Positions 41,747 to 50,945 of a stretch of 64,000 nucleotides of DNA are shown here, piece by piece. Position 1 is the stretch's first letter; the number at the start of each line of letters is the position of its first letter. The position numbers and the translations under genes were made by a program. Source of the stretch: Streptomyces plumbidurans (GTDB taxonomy: Bacteria; Actinomycetota; Actinomycetes; Streptomycetales; Streptomycetaceae); contig NZ_JAFJSY010000006.1 in the NCBI RefSeq assembly GCF_019857225.1, positions 62,001-126,000 of the forward strand, in the 5' to 3' direction. The notes below the pieces were generated by a model. It was not told where the DNA came from. It searched no databases and worked only from the letters and a program-made list of their open reading frames with translations.

Positions 41747-42118
41747 GTGACTACGACGACCCAGCAGGAGCTCTTCCAATTCCTGGAGGATCGCTTCGCG
41801 TGTGCGCAGGCGTGCACCGAGTGCGCCCGAACGTGCGCCCTGCGCGCGAGCATGGTGGACGCGGACGGCACCCAGGAGCAGGAATTCGTGCGACGCAAGG
41901 GCATCATGTGCGCGGAGGTGTGCGACACGACCTGCCGGGTGCTGTCCGAGCAGAACAGCCTCGACGAGTCCGCCATCCGCATCCAGGTGGAGTGGTGCCG
42001 CACGGTGTGCCTGGAGAGCGCGCACGCCTTCGACCGGCACCCGGGCGCGGAGGACGGCGCGAAGGCCACCCGCGAGTGCGCCCAGGCGTGCACGGACTTC
42101 CTCGCCACACTGAATTGA
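41747..42118 (+). CDS. Four-helix-bundle cysteine-rich protein, copper-storage (Csp/DUF326) type
   Basis: The 123-residue protein contains 11 cysteines in CxxxC spacing: FACAQACTECARTCALR, IMCAEVCDTTCRVL, EWCRTVCLES, RECAQACTDF. This matches four-helix bundles that bind Cu(I) with Cys inside the bundle, as in Csp proteins (which usually have more Cys). No Tat or Sec signal, so it would be cytoplasmic. GTG 41747 is weakly supported by GAGG 14 bases upstream. No copper regulator is next to it. Confidence 0.85.
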   Translation: MTTTTQQELFQFLEDRFACAQACTECARTCALRASMVDADGTQEQEFVRRKGIMCAEVCDTTCRVLSEQNSLDESAIRIQVEWCRTVCLESAHAFDRHPGAEDGAKATRECAQACTDFLATLN

Positions 42119-42203
42119 CGACCGTCCCTTCGGCATTCCCAATTTCTGAAACACGTTCTACGGTGTGCGCCGTCAGGACCTGCCTGGGAAGCCTGGAGGC
42201 GCC

Positions 42204-43382
42204 GTGCACCTCGAATACACGCCCGAGCAGCAGCGGCTGCGCACCGAACTGCGGTCGTACTTCGCCGAGTTGGTGCCCGACAACGCCTATGCCCGGCACG
42301 CCGACCCGGCCGTTCAGAAACGCTTCTACCGCGAGACCGTCCGGCGCCTGGGAACGGACGGCTGGCTCGGCGTGGGCTGGCCGAAGGAGTACGGCGGGCG
42401 CGGGCTGAGCGCGATGGAGCAGTTCATCTTCTTCGACGAGGCCGCCCAGGCCGGCGTACCCCTGCCGCTCATGGCGCTCAACACCGTCGGGCCGACGATC
42501 ATGCAGTACGGCACGGACGAGCAGAAGTCCTACTTCCTGCCCAGGGTCCTCTCCGGCGAGATCGACTTCGCGATCGGCTACAGCGAACCCGACGCGGGCA
42601 CCGACCTCGCGTCGCTGAAGACGCGCGCGGTGCGCGAGGGCGACGAGTACGTCGTCAACGGCCAGAAGATCTGGACCACCAACGGCGACACGGCGGACTG
42701 GGTGTGGCTCGCGACCCGCACCGACCCGGACGCCCCGCCGCACAAGGGCATCACCATGCTGCTCGTGCCGACGACCGACCCGGGCTACTCCTGCACCCTC
42801 ATCAACACCCTCGCCTCGCACGACACCACGGCCAGTTACTACGAGAACGTCCGCGTCCCCGTCACTCGCCGCGTCGGCGCCGAGAACCAGGGCTGGCGGC
42901 TGATCACCAACCAGCTCAACCATGAGCGCGTCACCCTCGCCGCGCACGGCACCATGGCCATCCGCGCCCTGCACGACGTACAGCGCTGGGCGATGGAGAC
43001 CAAGCTCGCCGACGGCCGCCGCGTCGTCGACCTGCCCTGGGTGCGCCGCCGTCTCGCCCAGACCCACACCAGGCTCGACGCGATGAAGCTCCTCAACTGG
43101 CGCATGGTGAGCGCCGTCCAGGACGGCAGCCTCACCCCCCAGGACGCCTCCGCGGTCAAGGTCTACGGCTCCGAGGCCCGCCGTGACGCCTACGCCTGGC
43201 TCATGGAGATCGTCGGCACCGCCGGCGAACTCAAGGAGGGCTCCGCGGGCGCGGTCCTGCACGGCGAACTCGAACGCGGCTACCGCTCCGCCGTCATCTT
43301 CACCTTCGGCGGCGGCAACAACGAGATCCAGCGGGAGATCATCTCGTGGATCGGTCTCGGGATGCCGAGGGTACGGCGCTGA
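42204..43382 (+). CDS. Acyl-CoA dehydrogenase
   Basis: The 392-residue protein has the ACAD three-domain layout: N-terminal helices (LEYTPEQQRLRTELRSYFAE), the FAD-binding middle sheet with FAIGYSEPDAGTDLASLKTR, and a C-terminal helical domain ending FTFGGGNNEIQREIISWIGL. It would oxidise an acyl-CoA to the 2-enoyl form and pass electrons to ETF. GTG 42204 follows TGGAGG. The FGGGNNEIQRE ending is found in members active on branched or steroid side-chain CoAs as well as fatty acids, so the substrate is open. It may be linked to the MpaB gene 22 bp downstream. Confidence 0.93.
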   Translation: MHLEYTPEQQRLRTELRSYFAELVPDNAYARHADPAVQKRFYRETVRRLGTDGWLGVGWPKEYGGRGLSAMEQFIFFDEAAQAGVPLPLMALNTVGPTIMQYGTDEQKSYFLPRVLSGEIDFAIGYSEPDAGTDLASLKTRAVREGDEYVVNGQKIWTTNGDTADWVWLATRTDPDAPPHKGITMLLVPTTDPGYSCTLINTLASHDTTASYYENVRVPVTRRVGAENQGWRLITNQLNHERVTLAAHGTMAIRALHDVQRWAMETKLADGRRVVDLPWVRRRLAQTHTRLDAMKLLNWRMVSAVQDGSLTPQDASAVKVYGSEARRDAYAWLMEIVGTAGELKEGSAGAVLHGELERGYRSAVIFTFGGGNNEIQREIISWIGLGMPRVRR

Positions 43383-43404
43383 CTTGCGGAGTTAGCCTGC
43401 AGGG

Positions 43405-44340
43405 ATGGCAGGTCCACAGGCAGGTGACGCCGGGCTGTTCCGTCCAGAATCCGTCACATGGCAGATGCACGGCGACCCGATGATGTGGGTCGCCGGCATC
43501 CGCGCGCTCTACCTCCAGGCCCTGCATCCGCGCGCGGTGCGCGGCGTCATGCAGAACTCCGACTTCCGCAAGGACGCCTGGGGCCGGTTGATGCGGACCG
43601 CCGACTTCGTCGGGACCACGACCTACGGCACGACCGAGGCCGCCGAGCGGGCCGGGGCCCGGGTACGGAAGATCCACAGCATGCTGTCGGCGCACGACCC
43701 GGACACGGGGGAGCGGTACGGCGTCGACGAGCCGGAGCTGCTGCTGTGGGTGCACTGCGCGGAGATCGACTCGTATCTGAGTGTGGTGAGGCGCTCCGGC
43801 TTCCGGCTCACCGACGCGCTGGCCGACCGCTACATCGGCGAACACCGCGTCAGCGCCCGCCTGGTGGGCCTCGACCCCGACGCCGTACCGGCGAACCAGG
43901 AGGAGATGGCGGCCTACTTCGAGAAGGTGCGGCCCGAGCTCGCCGCCGGACCCGAGGCACGCGAAGTGGACGACTTCCTCCTCCGCCCGCCGACGCACCC
44001 GCTCCTCCTCCCGGCGCGTGAGGTGTTGTGGCGGCGTGTGGCGCAGCTGGCGTACGCCGCCCTGCCGCCGTACGCCCACGAGCTGTACGGCAGAAAGGCT
44101 CCGAAACCCGCCACCGTCACCCGCCAACTGCGCGCCACCGGCACCCTGCTGCGCTGCGTTCCCGCACGTGTGCGCTGGCAACTCCCGCCCAAACACATCC
44201 TGCGCGCCATGGCACGCCTGGGCCCCGGCTCCCGTCCGGCACCGTACAAACTCGGACGACAGCTCGCCATACTGGACGAGCCAGGGGGTCGAAAGGACAG
44301 TAACGGGGGCGATCGCGGCAGATGGGGGACAGCAGGCTGA
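43405..44340 (+). CDS. MpaB/Lcp-type oxygenase (DUF2236)
   Basis: The 311-residue protein matches DUF2236: GDPMMWVAGIRALYLQALHP carries the conserved W and HP, then GVMQNSDFRKDAWGRLMRTA, LLLWVHCAEIDSYL with the haem-ligand-type His, and RVSARLVGLDPDAVPA. The group includes latex clearing protein and the oxygenase MpaB'. It may cleave an olefin with bound haem. ATG 43405 lies six bases after TAGCCT, so leaderless. It overlaps the kinase gene by 19 bp. Confidence 0.92.
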   Translation: MAGPQAGDAGLFRPESVTWQMHGDPMMWVAGIRALYLQALHPRAVRGVMQNSDFRKDAWGRLMRTADFVGTTTYGTTEAAERAGARVRKIHSMLSAHDPDTGERYGVDEPELLLWVHCAEIDSYLSVVRRSGFRLTDALADRYIGEHRVSARLVGLDPDAVPANQEEMAAYFEKVRPELAAGPEAREVDDFLLRPPTHPLLLPAREVLWRRVAQLAYAALPPYAHELYGRKAPKPATVTRQLRATGTLLRCVPARVRWQLPPKHILRAMARLGPGSRPAPYKLGRQLAILDEPGGRKDSNGGDRGRWGTAG

Positions 44341-46562
44341 TCCAGGGCCGGTACCGGCTGCTCGATCTGATCGGGCGGGGCGGCATGGGCGAGGTGTGGC
44401 GTGCGCGCGACGAGTCGCTGGGCCGGCAGGTCGCCGTGAAGTGCCTCAAGCCCCTCGGCCCGCACCAGGACCAGTCCTTCACCCGGGTGCTCAGGGAACG
44501 CTTCCGCCGCGAGGCCCGGGTGGCCGCCGCCCTCCAGCACCGCGGCGTGACCGTCGTCCATGACTTCGGCGAGTCCGACGGCATCCTCTACCTGGTCATG
44601 GAGCTGCTGGAGGGCCGCAACCTCTCCCAGCTGCTGGAGGACAACAAGCAGCATCCGCTGGCCGTCGGCGACGTCGAGGACATCGCCGACCAGGTCGACG
44701 CAGCTCTCGCCTACACCCATCAGCAGGGCATCGTGCACCGCGACCTGAAGCCCGCCAACATCATGCGGCTCGACGACGGCACGGTGAAGATCTGCGACTT
44801 CGGCATCGCCCGCCTCGGCCACGACATCGGCTTCACCTCCCGGCTGACCGGAACCGGCATCGCCATGGGCACCCCGCACTACATGTCGCCCGAGCAGATC
44901 GGCGGCTCGGAGGTCGACCAGCGCAGCGACCTGTACTCGCTGGGATGCGTGCTGTACGAGATCGCCACCGGGGTACCGCCGTTCGACCTCGACGACGCCT
45001 GGGCGATCCTCGTCGGCCACCGCGACACCCCGCCCGACCCACCCCGCAACCGACGTTCGGAACTGCCCGAGTACCTCGACCGGATCATCCTGGACCTGCT
45101 CGCCAAACATCCCGGGCAACGCCCGCACGACGCAAGCGAGTTGGGCCGTCGTATCACCCTGGGCCGGACGACTCCCGCGTATGTGCCGACCGTCGTCACC
45201 CCGCAGCCGGTGCTCGACCCGCCCGGGCGCCTCCCCTCCCGCGAGGCCCGCCTGCCCTCCTGGACCCGCGGCATGACCACCGGCCACAAGGCCACCGGCG
45301 CCCACCTGCGCACCACGCCCCCGGACGCCGGCGCCGGACTCAGCGGCGAGTGGATCCCGCGCCCCATGGGCGGCCGCCCCCAGGAACCCGCCCCCGAGGA
45401 GCCGTCCGCGCCCTCCCCGGATAAGCTCGCCGCACTGGCCGGCCGGCACAACGCCGGGCTCAGCCTGGGACGGCTGGGCCGCTGGGCCGAGGCCGGAGAA
45501 GTGCACCGCGCGGTGGCCGCCGAGCGCACCCATCTGCTCGGCCCCGACCACCCCGACACCCTCGCCAGCCGCTACGAGGTCGCCTTCACCCTCAGCCGCA
45601 CCGGCCGCGCCGCCGACGCCCTGCAGGAGTACAAGCAGGTGGCCGCGGCCAGGACCCGCGCGCTGGGCGCAGACCACGTCGACACGCTCGCCGCACGCCA
45701 GGAAATGGCCTATGTACTGGGGCAGTTGGGCCGCCACTTCGACGCCCACCAGGTGTACGTCTCGGTGCTCGCCGCCCGTGAACGCGACAGCGGCCCCGAC
45801 CACCCCGACACCCTGCGCTGCCGCCACAACCTCGCCTTCAACCTCAGCAGGCTCGGCCGCCTGGAGGACTCGTACCGCATGGCCTGCGAGGTGGCCGCCG
45901 CGCGGGCCCGGGTGCTCGGCCCCGACCACCCGGACACCCTGGTCACCCGCTATGAAGTGGCCTACGCGCTCGGCCAGTTGGGCCGCTGGCCGGAGGCCCT
46001 GCAGACCTATCACGAGGTCGCCGAGGCGCGCGCCCAGGCCCTCGGCCCGGACCATGCGGACACCCTCGCCGCCCGCTACGAGGTCGGTATCAGCCTGGGC
46101 CGGCTCGGCCGCAGCGCGGAGGCACTGACGCTGTACCGCGAGCTGATCGAGGACCGCACCCGTGTCCAGGGCCCCACCCACCCCGAGACCCTGCGCGCCC
46201 GCCACGGCCTGGGCGTCAACCTCGGCCGCCTCGGCCGCTGGGAGGAGGCCCTCGCCGAGTCCCGCGACGTGTGCGCCATCCGCGAGCGCGTCCTCGGCCC
46301 CGACCACCCCGACACCCTTGTCAGCCGCCGCGAGGTCGCCGTCGGCCTCGGCTGGCTGGGCCGCTGGCCGGACGCCCTGACCGAGTACCGCCGGGTCGCC
46401 GCCGCCCGGGAGCGCGTGCTGGGCGCCGACCACCCCGACACCCTCGCCAGTCGCAACGACGAGGCCCACTGCCTGGAACAGCTCGGCCGCGGCGCCGAAG
46501 CCGTCGAGCTGTACCGCAGGGTGGCGGCACTGCGGCAGCAGCGGGCGGCGGGCGGACGCTGA
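44322..46562 (+). CDS. Soluble Ser/Thr protein kinase with C-terminal TPR array
   Basis: The 746-residue protein has a Hanks-type kinase domain (about 10-280): glycine loop IGRGGMGEVW, Lys40 in QVAVKCLK, IVHRDLKPANIM (Asp141), DFGIARL (159-165), and SPEQIGG. A Pro-rich linker follows, then eight TPR units of exactly 42 residues with the motif LGPDHPDTLxxR near the repeat boundary (about 370-740). No membrane segment. The TPR array probably binds a partner protein. It overlaps the MpaB gene by 19 bp, so they are co-transcribed. Confidence 0.93.
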   Translation: MGDSRLIQGRYRLLDLIGRGGMGEVWRARDESLGRQVAVKCLKPLGPHQDQSFTRVLRERFRREARVAAALQHRGVTVVHDFGESDGILYLVMELLEGRNLSQLLEDNKQHPLAVGDVEDIADQVDAALAYTHQQGIVHRDLKPANIMRLDDGTVKICDFGIARLGHDIGFTSRLTGTGIAMGTPHYMSPEQIGGSEVDQRSDLYSLGCVLYEIATGVPPFDLDDAWAILVGHRDTPPDPPRNRRSELPEYLDRIILDLLAKHPGQRPHDASELGRRITLGRTTPAYVPTVVTPQPVLDPPGRLPSREARLPSWTRGMTTGHKATGAHLRTTPPDAGAGLSGEWIPRPMGGRPQEPAPEEPSAPSPDKLAALAGRHNAGLSLGRLGRWAEAGEVHRAVAAERTHLLGPDHPDTLASRYEVAFTLSRTGRAADALQEYKQVAAARTRALGADHVDTLAARQEMAYVLGQLGRHFDAHQVYVSVLAARERDSGPDHPDTLRCRHNLAFNLSRLGRLEDSYRMACEVAAARARVLGPDHPDTLVTRYEVAYALGQLGRWPEALQTYHEVAEARAQALGPDHADTLAARYEVGISLGRLGRSAEALTLYRELIEDRTRVQGPTHPETLRARHGLGVNLGRLGRWEEALAESRDVCAIRERVLGPDHPDTLVSRREVAVGLGWLGRWPDALTEYRRVAAARERVLGADHPDTLASRNDEAHCLEQLGRGAEAVELYRRVAALRQQRAAGGR

Positions 46563-46637
46563 CCCGGCGGAGAGCGGCGCCGACCCCGACGCCGTACACC
46601 CCTGGCCGCCGACGATCATCGCGTGTTACGAAGAAGC

Positions 46638-48206
46638 ATGGCTGCTCACGAGGGACCCCGGACATACGACGCCGTGATCGTCGGCGGAGGACACAACGGC
46701 CTGGTCGCCGCCGCCTACCTGGCCCGGGCCGGACGGTCCGTACTGGTCCTGGAGCGGCTGGACCACACCGGGGGCGCGGCCGTCTCCACCCGCCCGTTCG
46801 CCGGGGTCGACGCGCGTCTGTCGCGCTACTCCTACCTGGTCAGCCTGCTGCCGTCGAAGATCGTGCGCGACCTCGGCCTGGACTTCCGGATCGGTCCGCG
46901 CACCATCTCCTCGTACACACCGGCGGAACGGGCCGGGCGGCCGACCGGACTGCTCGTCGGCGGCGGCGAGGCACGCACCCGCGAGGCCTTCGCCCGGCTC
47001 ACCGGCTCCGACCGCGAGTACGAGTCCTGGCAGCGTTTCTACGGCATGACCGGCCGGGTCGCCGAGCGCGTCTTCCCTACCCTGACCGAGCCGCTGCCCA
47101 CGCGGGACGAGCTGCGTCGGCGCGTCGACGACGAGGAGGCCTGGCGCACCCTGTTCGAGGAGCCCATCGGCGTCGCGATCGAGGACCGCTTCGCCGACGA
47201 CCTGGTGCGGGGCGTCGTCCTCACCGACGCCCTCATCGGCACCTTCGCCGACGCCCACGACCCCGCACTGCCCCAGAACCGCTGCTTCCTCTACCACGTG
47301 ATCGGCGGCGGCACCGGCGCCTGGGACGTCCCCGTCGGCGGCATGGGCGCCCTGACCGACGCCCTCGCCACCGCGGCGCGCGACGCGGGCGCCGACATCG
47401 CCACCGGCCACGAGGCGGTGCGCATCGACACGGACGGCCGTACGGCCGAGATCACCTACCGGACACCCGACGGCGAGAGGGTCGCCGCCGCCCGGCACGT
47501 CCTGGTCAACGCCTCTCCGCAGGCACTCGCCGAGCTGACCGGCGACGCGCCGCCCGCCCCCGCCGAGGGCGCCCAGCTCAAGGTGAACATGCTGCTCAAG
47601 CGGCTGCCCAGGCTGCGCGACGAGTCGGTGGACCCGCGCGAGGCGTTCTCCGGCACCTTCCACATCGCGGAGGGCTACCGGCAGCTGGCCACCGCGCACG
47701 CCCAGGCCGCCGCCGGGGAGCTGCCCGCCGCGCCCCCCTCCGAGATCTACTGCCACTCCCTCACCGACCCGACGATCCTCGGGCCGGATCTCGTCGAGCA
47801 GGGCTACCAGACCCTCACGCTCTTCGGCCTGCACACACCGGCCCGGCTCTTCGACCGGGACAACGACGGCGTACGCGAGGAACTCCTCAAGTCGACCCTC
47901 GCCCAGCTCGACGCCCACCTCGCCGAACCGCTCGCCGACTGCCTGGCGACCGACGCGGACGGCCGCCCCTGCATCGAGGCGAAGACCCCGCTCGACCTGG
48001 AGCGCGACCTGCGGCTGCCCGGCGGCAACATCTTCCACCGCGAGCTGTCCTGGCCCTACGCCCAGGAGGGCACCGGCCGTTGGGGCGTGGAGACCCGGCA
48101 CGCGAACGTGCTGCTGTGCGGGGCGGGCGCCGTACGGGGCGGAGGGGTGAGCGGCGTGCCGGGGCACAACGCGGCGATGGCGGTGCTGGAGGCGACGGCC
48201 GGGTGA
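46638..48206 (+). CDS. Phytoene desaturase-like FAD-dependent oxidoreductase
   Basis: The 522-residue protein has an N-terminal dinucleotide motif VIVGGGHNGLVAAAYLARAG (about 13-32), VLERLDHTGGAAVSTRPFAG, and the C-terminal signature RGGGVSGVPGHNAAMAVLE typical of the CrtI/PDS family. Such enzymes oxidise or isomerise polyenes, though many actinobacterial members act on unknown substrates. ATG 46638 is taken. It overlaps the next gene by GTGA. Confidence 0.9.
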   Translation: MAAHEGPRTYDAVIVGGGHNGLVAAAYLARAGRSVLVLERLDHTGGAAVSTRPFAGVDARLSRYSYLVSLLPSKIVRDLGLDFRIGPRTISSYTPAERAGRPTGLLVGGGEARTREAFARLTGSDREYESWQRFYGMTGRVAERVFPTLTEPLPTRDELRRRVDDEEAWRTLFEEPIGVAIEDRFADDLVRGVVLTDALIGTFADAHDPALPQNRCFLYHVIGGGTGAWDVPVGGMGALTDALATAARDAGADIATGHEAVRIDTDGRTAEITYRTPDGERVAAARHVLVNASPQALAELTGDAPPAPAEGAQLKVNMLLKRLPRLRDESVDPREAFSGTFHIAEGYRQLATAHAQAAAGELPAAPPSEIYCHSLTDPTILGPDLVEQGYQTLTLFGLHTPARLFDRDNDGVREELLKSTLAQLDAHLAEPLADCLATDADGRPCIEAKTPLDLERDLRLPGGNIFHRELSWPYAQEGTGRWGVETRHANVLLCGAGAVRGGGVSGVPGHNAAMAVLEATAG

Positions 48207-48985
48207 CGCACTCGGCCCGGGACTTCTACGACTCGCTCGCCGCCGATTACCACCGCATCTTCCCCGACTGGGACGCGAGCATCGCCCGCCAGGCCGCCGC
48301 GCTCGACGGACTGCTGCGCCACGAACTGGGCCCGGGTCCGCACCGGTTGCTGGACTGCGCCTGCGGCATCGGCACGCAGGCCATCGGACTCGCGCGCGCC
48401 GGGCACCGGGTCGTGGGCAGCGATCTGAGTCCCGTAGCGGTCACGCGGGCCGCCACGGAAGCCGCGGCTCGCGGCGCCCGACTGCCCACGACGGCCGCTG
48501 ACATGCGCCAACTGCCCTTCCGAACAGGCGCTTTCGACGCCGTCGTGTGCGCCGACAACTCTGTCGCCCACCTGCAGACGACCGACGACCTGGCGGCGGC
48601 GCTCACCGACATGCGCCGGGTACTCCGCGACGACGGACTGCTGCTGCTCACACTCCGCGACTACGACGAGGCCCGCCGAACCCACCCCACGTCCGTGCCG
48701 CCCCAGGTGTCGCACGACTCCGACGGCCGCTCGATCACCTTCCAGCTGTGGCACTGGCACGACGACGGGGAGCACTACGACCTGGAGTACTTCCAGCTCG
48801 TACCCGCCGGGGACGGCTGGGAGGTACGCGTGCGCCGCGCCACCTCCTGGGCGCTGACCCGAAACCAGGTCTCCGCGGCCGCGACCGAGTCCGGCTTCAC
48901 CGCCCTCACCTGGCACACACCGGACACCAGCGGCTTCTACCAGCCGGTGCTGACGGCTCGGGCGGCGGCCGATCCGAAGAGCTGA
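48203..48985 (+). CDS. Class I SAM-dependent methyltransferase
   Basis: The 260-residue protein has motif I LLDCACGIGTQAIGLARAGH, then VVGSDLSPVAVTRA, ADMRQLPFRTGAFDAVVCAD and RDDGLLLLTLRDYDEARRTH. The pattern resembles glycine/sarcosine-type methyltransferases (DCACGIGTQA), but the acceptor is not known. GTG 48203 shares GTGA with the desaturase-like stop, so the two genes are one operon and may act on one lipid or pigment. Confidence 0.88.
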   Translation: MTHSARDFYDSLAADYHRIFPDWDASIARQAAALDGLLRHELGPGPHRLLDCACGIGTQAIGLARAGHRVVGSDLSPVAVTRAATEAAARGARLPTTAADMRQLPFRTGAFDAVVCADNSVAHLQTTDDLAAALTDMRRVLRDDGLLLLTLRDYDEARRTHPTSVPPQVSHDSDGRSITFQLWHWHDDGEHYDLEYFQLVPAGDGWEVRVRRATSWALTRNQVSAAATESGFTALTWHTPDTSGFYQPVLTARAAADPKS

Positions 48986-48987
48986 CC

Positions 48988-50769
48988 CTAGTCGGCCGAC
49001 GCCTCCCACCCCGCAGCCACGATCCGCGCCGAGTCCCCCTTCCGCCCATCATCGAAGAGAACCCGACCCCCCACCTCGACGCGCACCCCGTCGACGTACA
49101 CCCCCCGGCCGACATACAGCTTGTCGGTCGTGTAGCGCCAGCGGAGGGTGAGGGCGGGGTGGGCGGGGAGGTCGGCGCTCACCCGGTGCCAGACGTGGCC
49201 CGACCAGCCGGTGACCGAACCACTGGGATGTCCCTGCGGCTGCTCGCCGTGGCGGGCCGTGGTGAACGGGATCGGGTGCCAGGTCGTGCCGCCGTCCGTC
49301 GTGGCCTCCAGCACGAGGACGTCCGACGCGGGCTCGGTGTCCCACCACAGGGCGTTGCTCAGCCGGGCCCGGCCGGGTGTCGTGTCGAGCGCCGGCAGGG
49401 TGAGCGTGGCGGTCGTGGCGCTCGCCATCCCCGCGAACCATGCCGTACGTCCTAGCTCCGGGCGCACCGGCACGGCGCGTGCCAGGTTGTTGCCCGCGGC
49501 GACCCGGGGAGCGGAACCGGAGCGCCAACTGCGCACCGGATGGACCGAGTTGCCGAGCACGATCAGGAAGGAGTCGGTCGTCGGGTCGAGGACCAGGGAG
49601 GTGCCGGTGAAACCGGTGTGGCCCGCGGTGCGCGGTGTGGCCATCGCGCCCATGTACCAGTGCTGGTAGAGCTCGAAGCCGAGTCCGTGGTCGTCCCCGG
49701 GGAAGGCGGTGTTGAAGTTCTTGAACAGCAGATCCACGGACTCCGGCCGGAGAATGCGGGTGCTGCCGTAGACGCCCCCGTTGAGCAGGGTGCGGCCGAG
49801 GACGGCGAGGTCCCAGGCGCTGGAGAACACCCCGGCGTGCCCGGCGACCCCGTCGAGGCTGTAGGCGTTCTCGTCGTGCACCTCGCCCCACACCAGGCCC
49901 CGGTCCAGGCCGGACCAGGGCGCCCGCTCGTCCTCCGTGGCCGCGATCTTCGGCTTCCAGGTGGCGGGCGGGTTGTAGCGGGTGCGGTTCAGGCCGAGCG
50001 GGCCGGTGATGTTCTCGTGGAGCAGGGTGTCCAGTGTGCGGCCGGTGATCTTCTCCAGGACGAGCTGGAGCGAGATCAGATTCAGGTCGGAGTAGAGGTA
50101 CTTGGTGCCGGGCGGGTTGATCGGCGCCTCGTCGAAGATGAGTTGGAGTTTCGCCGCGCGCGTCGGCGCCTTGTACAACGGGATCCAGTCACGGAACCCC
50201 GAGGTGTGGGTGAGCAGCTGACGGATCGTGATGTCCTGCTTGCCCGCCGCGCCGAACTCCGGGACGTAGGAGGCGACCGTCCCCTCCAGCTGCAGCGTGC
50301 CGCGCTCCATCTGCTGCACGGCGAGCAGCGAGGTGAACAGCTTGGACACCGAGGCCAGATCGAAGACCGTGTCCCTGGCCATGGGGATCTGCCGGTCGGC
50401 CGGGAACTCCACGCCGGTGTCGGTCTTCTCGTCGTACGCCTGATAGCGCACCGCCATCCCGATGGGCTCGTGCAGGGCCACGGTCCCGCCGCGGCCGGCG
50501 AGCAGGACGGCGCCCGCGTACCACGGGTGCTTGGGGGACGGGCCGAGGAACGTCTCCGCGTCGGTGACCAGTTGACGCAGATGGGTGGCGAGCAGGCCCG
50601 CGCGTTCCGCCGAGCCGTGGCGCAGGGTGGGGTGCCCGGAGCCCGTCGCCGCCTCGGCCGCCGGGCCCGCGGGGAAGGGCGCGACGGCCAGGGCGCCGCC
50701 CAAGGCGAGGGCTCTTCGGGCCAGTTGACGTCGGGACAGGCCGGGCCGTCCCGCCGTTTCGTCCGTCAT
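48988..50769 (-). CDS. Tat-exported serine hydrolase, penicillin-binding / AmlB-like
   Basis: The 593-residue protein has a Tat signal (SRRQLARRALALGGALAVAP), a beta-lactamase-like domain with SVSK (Ser140-Lys143), YSD (226-228) and GHTGFTG near 405, and a C-terminal beta domain (about 450-590) that may bind carbohydrate. Class C-like exported members include AmlB/YbbE of the muropeptide recycling operon in Bacillus. ATG 50769 follows GGAGG. Two GAAA..TTTC palindromes lie upstream. Extracellular hydrolysis of a peptide or muropeptide bond is inferred. Confidence 0.9.
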   Translation of the reverse strand: MTDETAGRPGLSRRQLARRALALGGALAVAPFPAGPAAEAATGSGHPTLRHGSAERAGLLATHLRQLVTDAETFLGPSPKHPWYAGAVLLAGRGGTVALHEPIGMAVRYQAYDEKTDTGVEFPADRQIPMARDTVFDLASVSKLFTSLLAVQQMERGTLQLEGTVASYVPEFGAAGKQDITIRQLLTHTSGFRDWIPLYKAPTRAAKLQLIFDEAPINPPGTKYLYSDLNLISLQLVLEKITGRTLDTLLHENITGPLGLNRTRYNPPATWKPKIAATEDERAPWSGLDRGLVWGEVHDENAYSLDGVAGHAGVFSSAWDLAVLGRTLLNGGVYGSTRILRPESVDLLFKNFNTAFPGDDHGLGFELYQHWYMGAMATPRTAGHTGFTGTSLVLDPTTDSFLIVLGNSVHPVRSWRSGSAPRVAAGNNLARAVPVRPELGRTAWFAGMASATTATLTLPALDTTPGRARLSNALWWDTEPASDVLVLEATTDGGTTWHPIPFTTARHGEQPQGHPSGSVTGWSGHVWHRVSADLPAHPALTLRWRYTTDKLYVGRGVYVDGVRVEVGGRVLFDDGRKGDSARIVAAGWEASAD

Positions 50770-50788
50770 GGGCGATCCTCCACGGAGT

Positions 50789-50829
50789 GAAAGTATTTTT
50801 CCTCGGTCGCCTTCCGGGGTGAAACTTTC
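50789..50829 (-). promoter_or_regulatory. Two GAAA-N-TTTC inverted repeats upstream of the serine hydrolase
   Basis: GAAAGTATTTTTC (50789-50801) and GAAACTTTC (50821-50829) share the arms GAAA/TTTC. Sites of this form are bound by RpiR/MurR-type regulators. They stand 20 and 52 bp before the start codon. The regulator is not in the window. Confidence 0.4.
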
Positions 50830-50945
50830 GTGTCAGGCGTGCGGTGTGTCAACGAGGCGTGCGGAAGGTGCCGGGCCGTCCAGAAAACTGACGGCGCATC
50901 AGAAAAGGTCTTCCGTCGGCCGGAGGACTGCGGCATCCTGCGCCC

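Noticed and set aside
43914..46619. Long minus-strand open frame (about 900 codons) opposite the kinase-TPR gene
   Set aside because: High third-position GC keeps the opposite frames open in such genes, and the 42-residue repeat gives a matching artefact repeat. The plus strand has kinase catalytic motifs.
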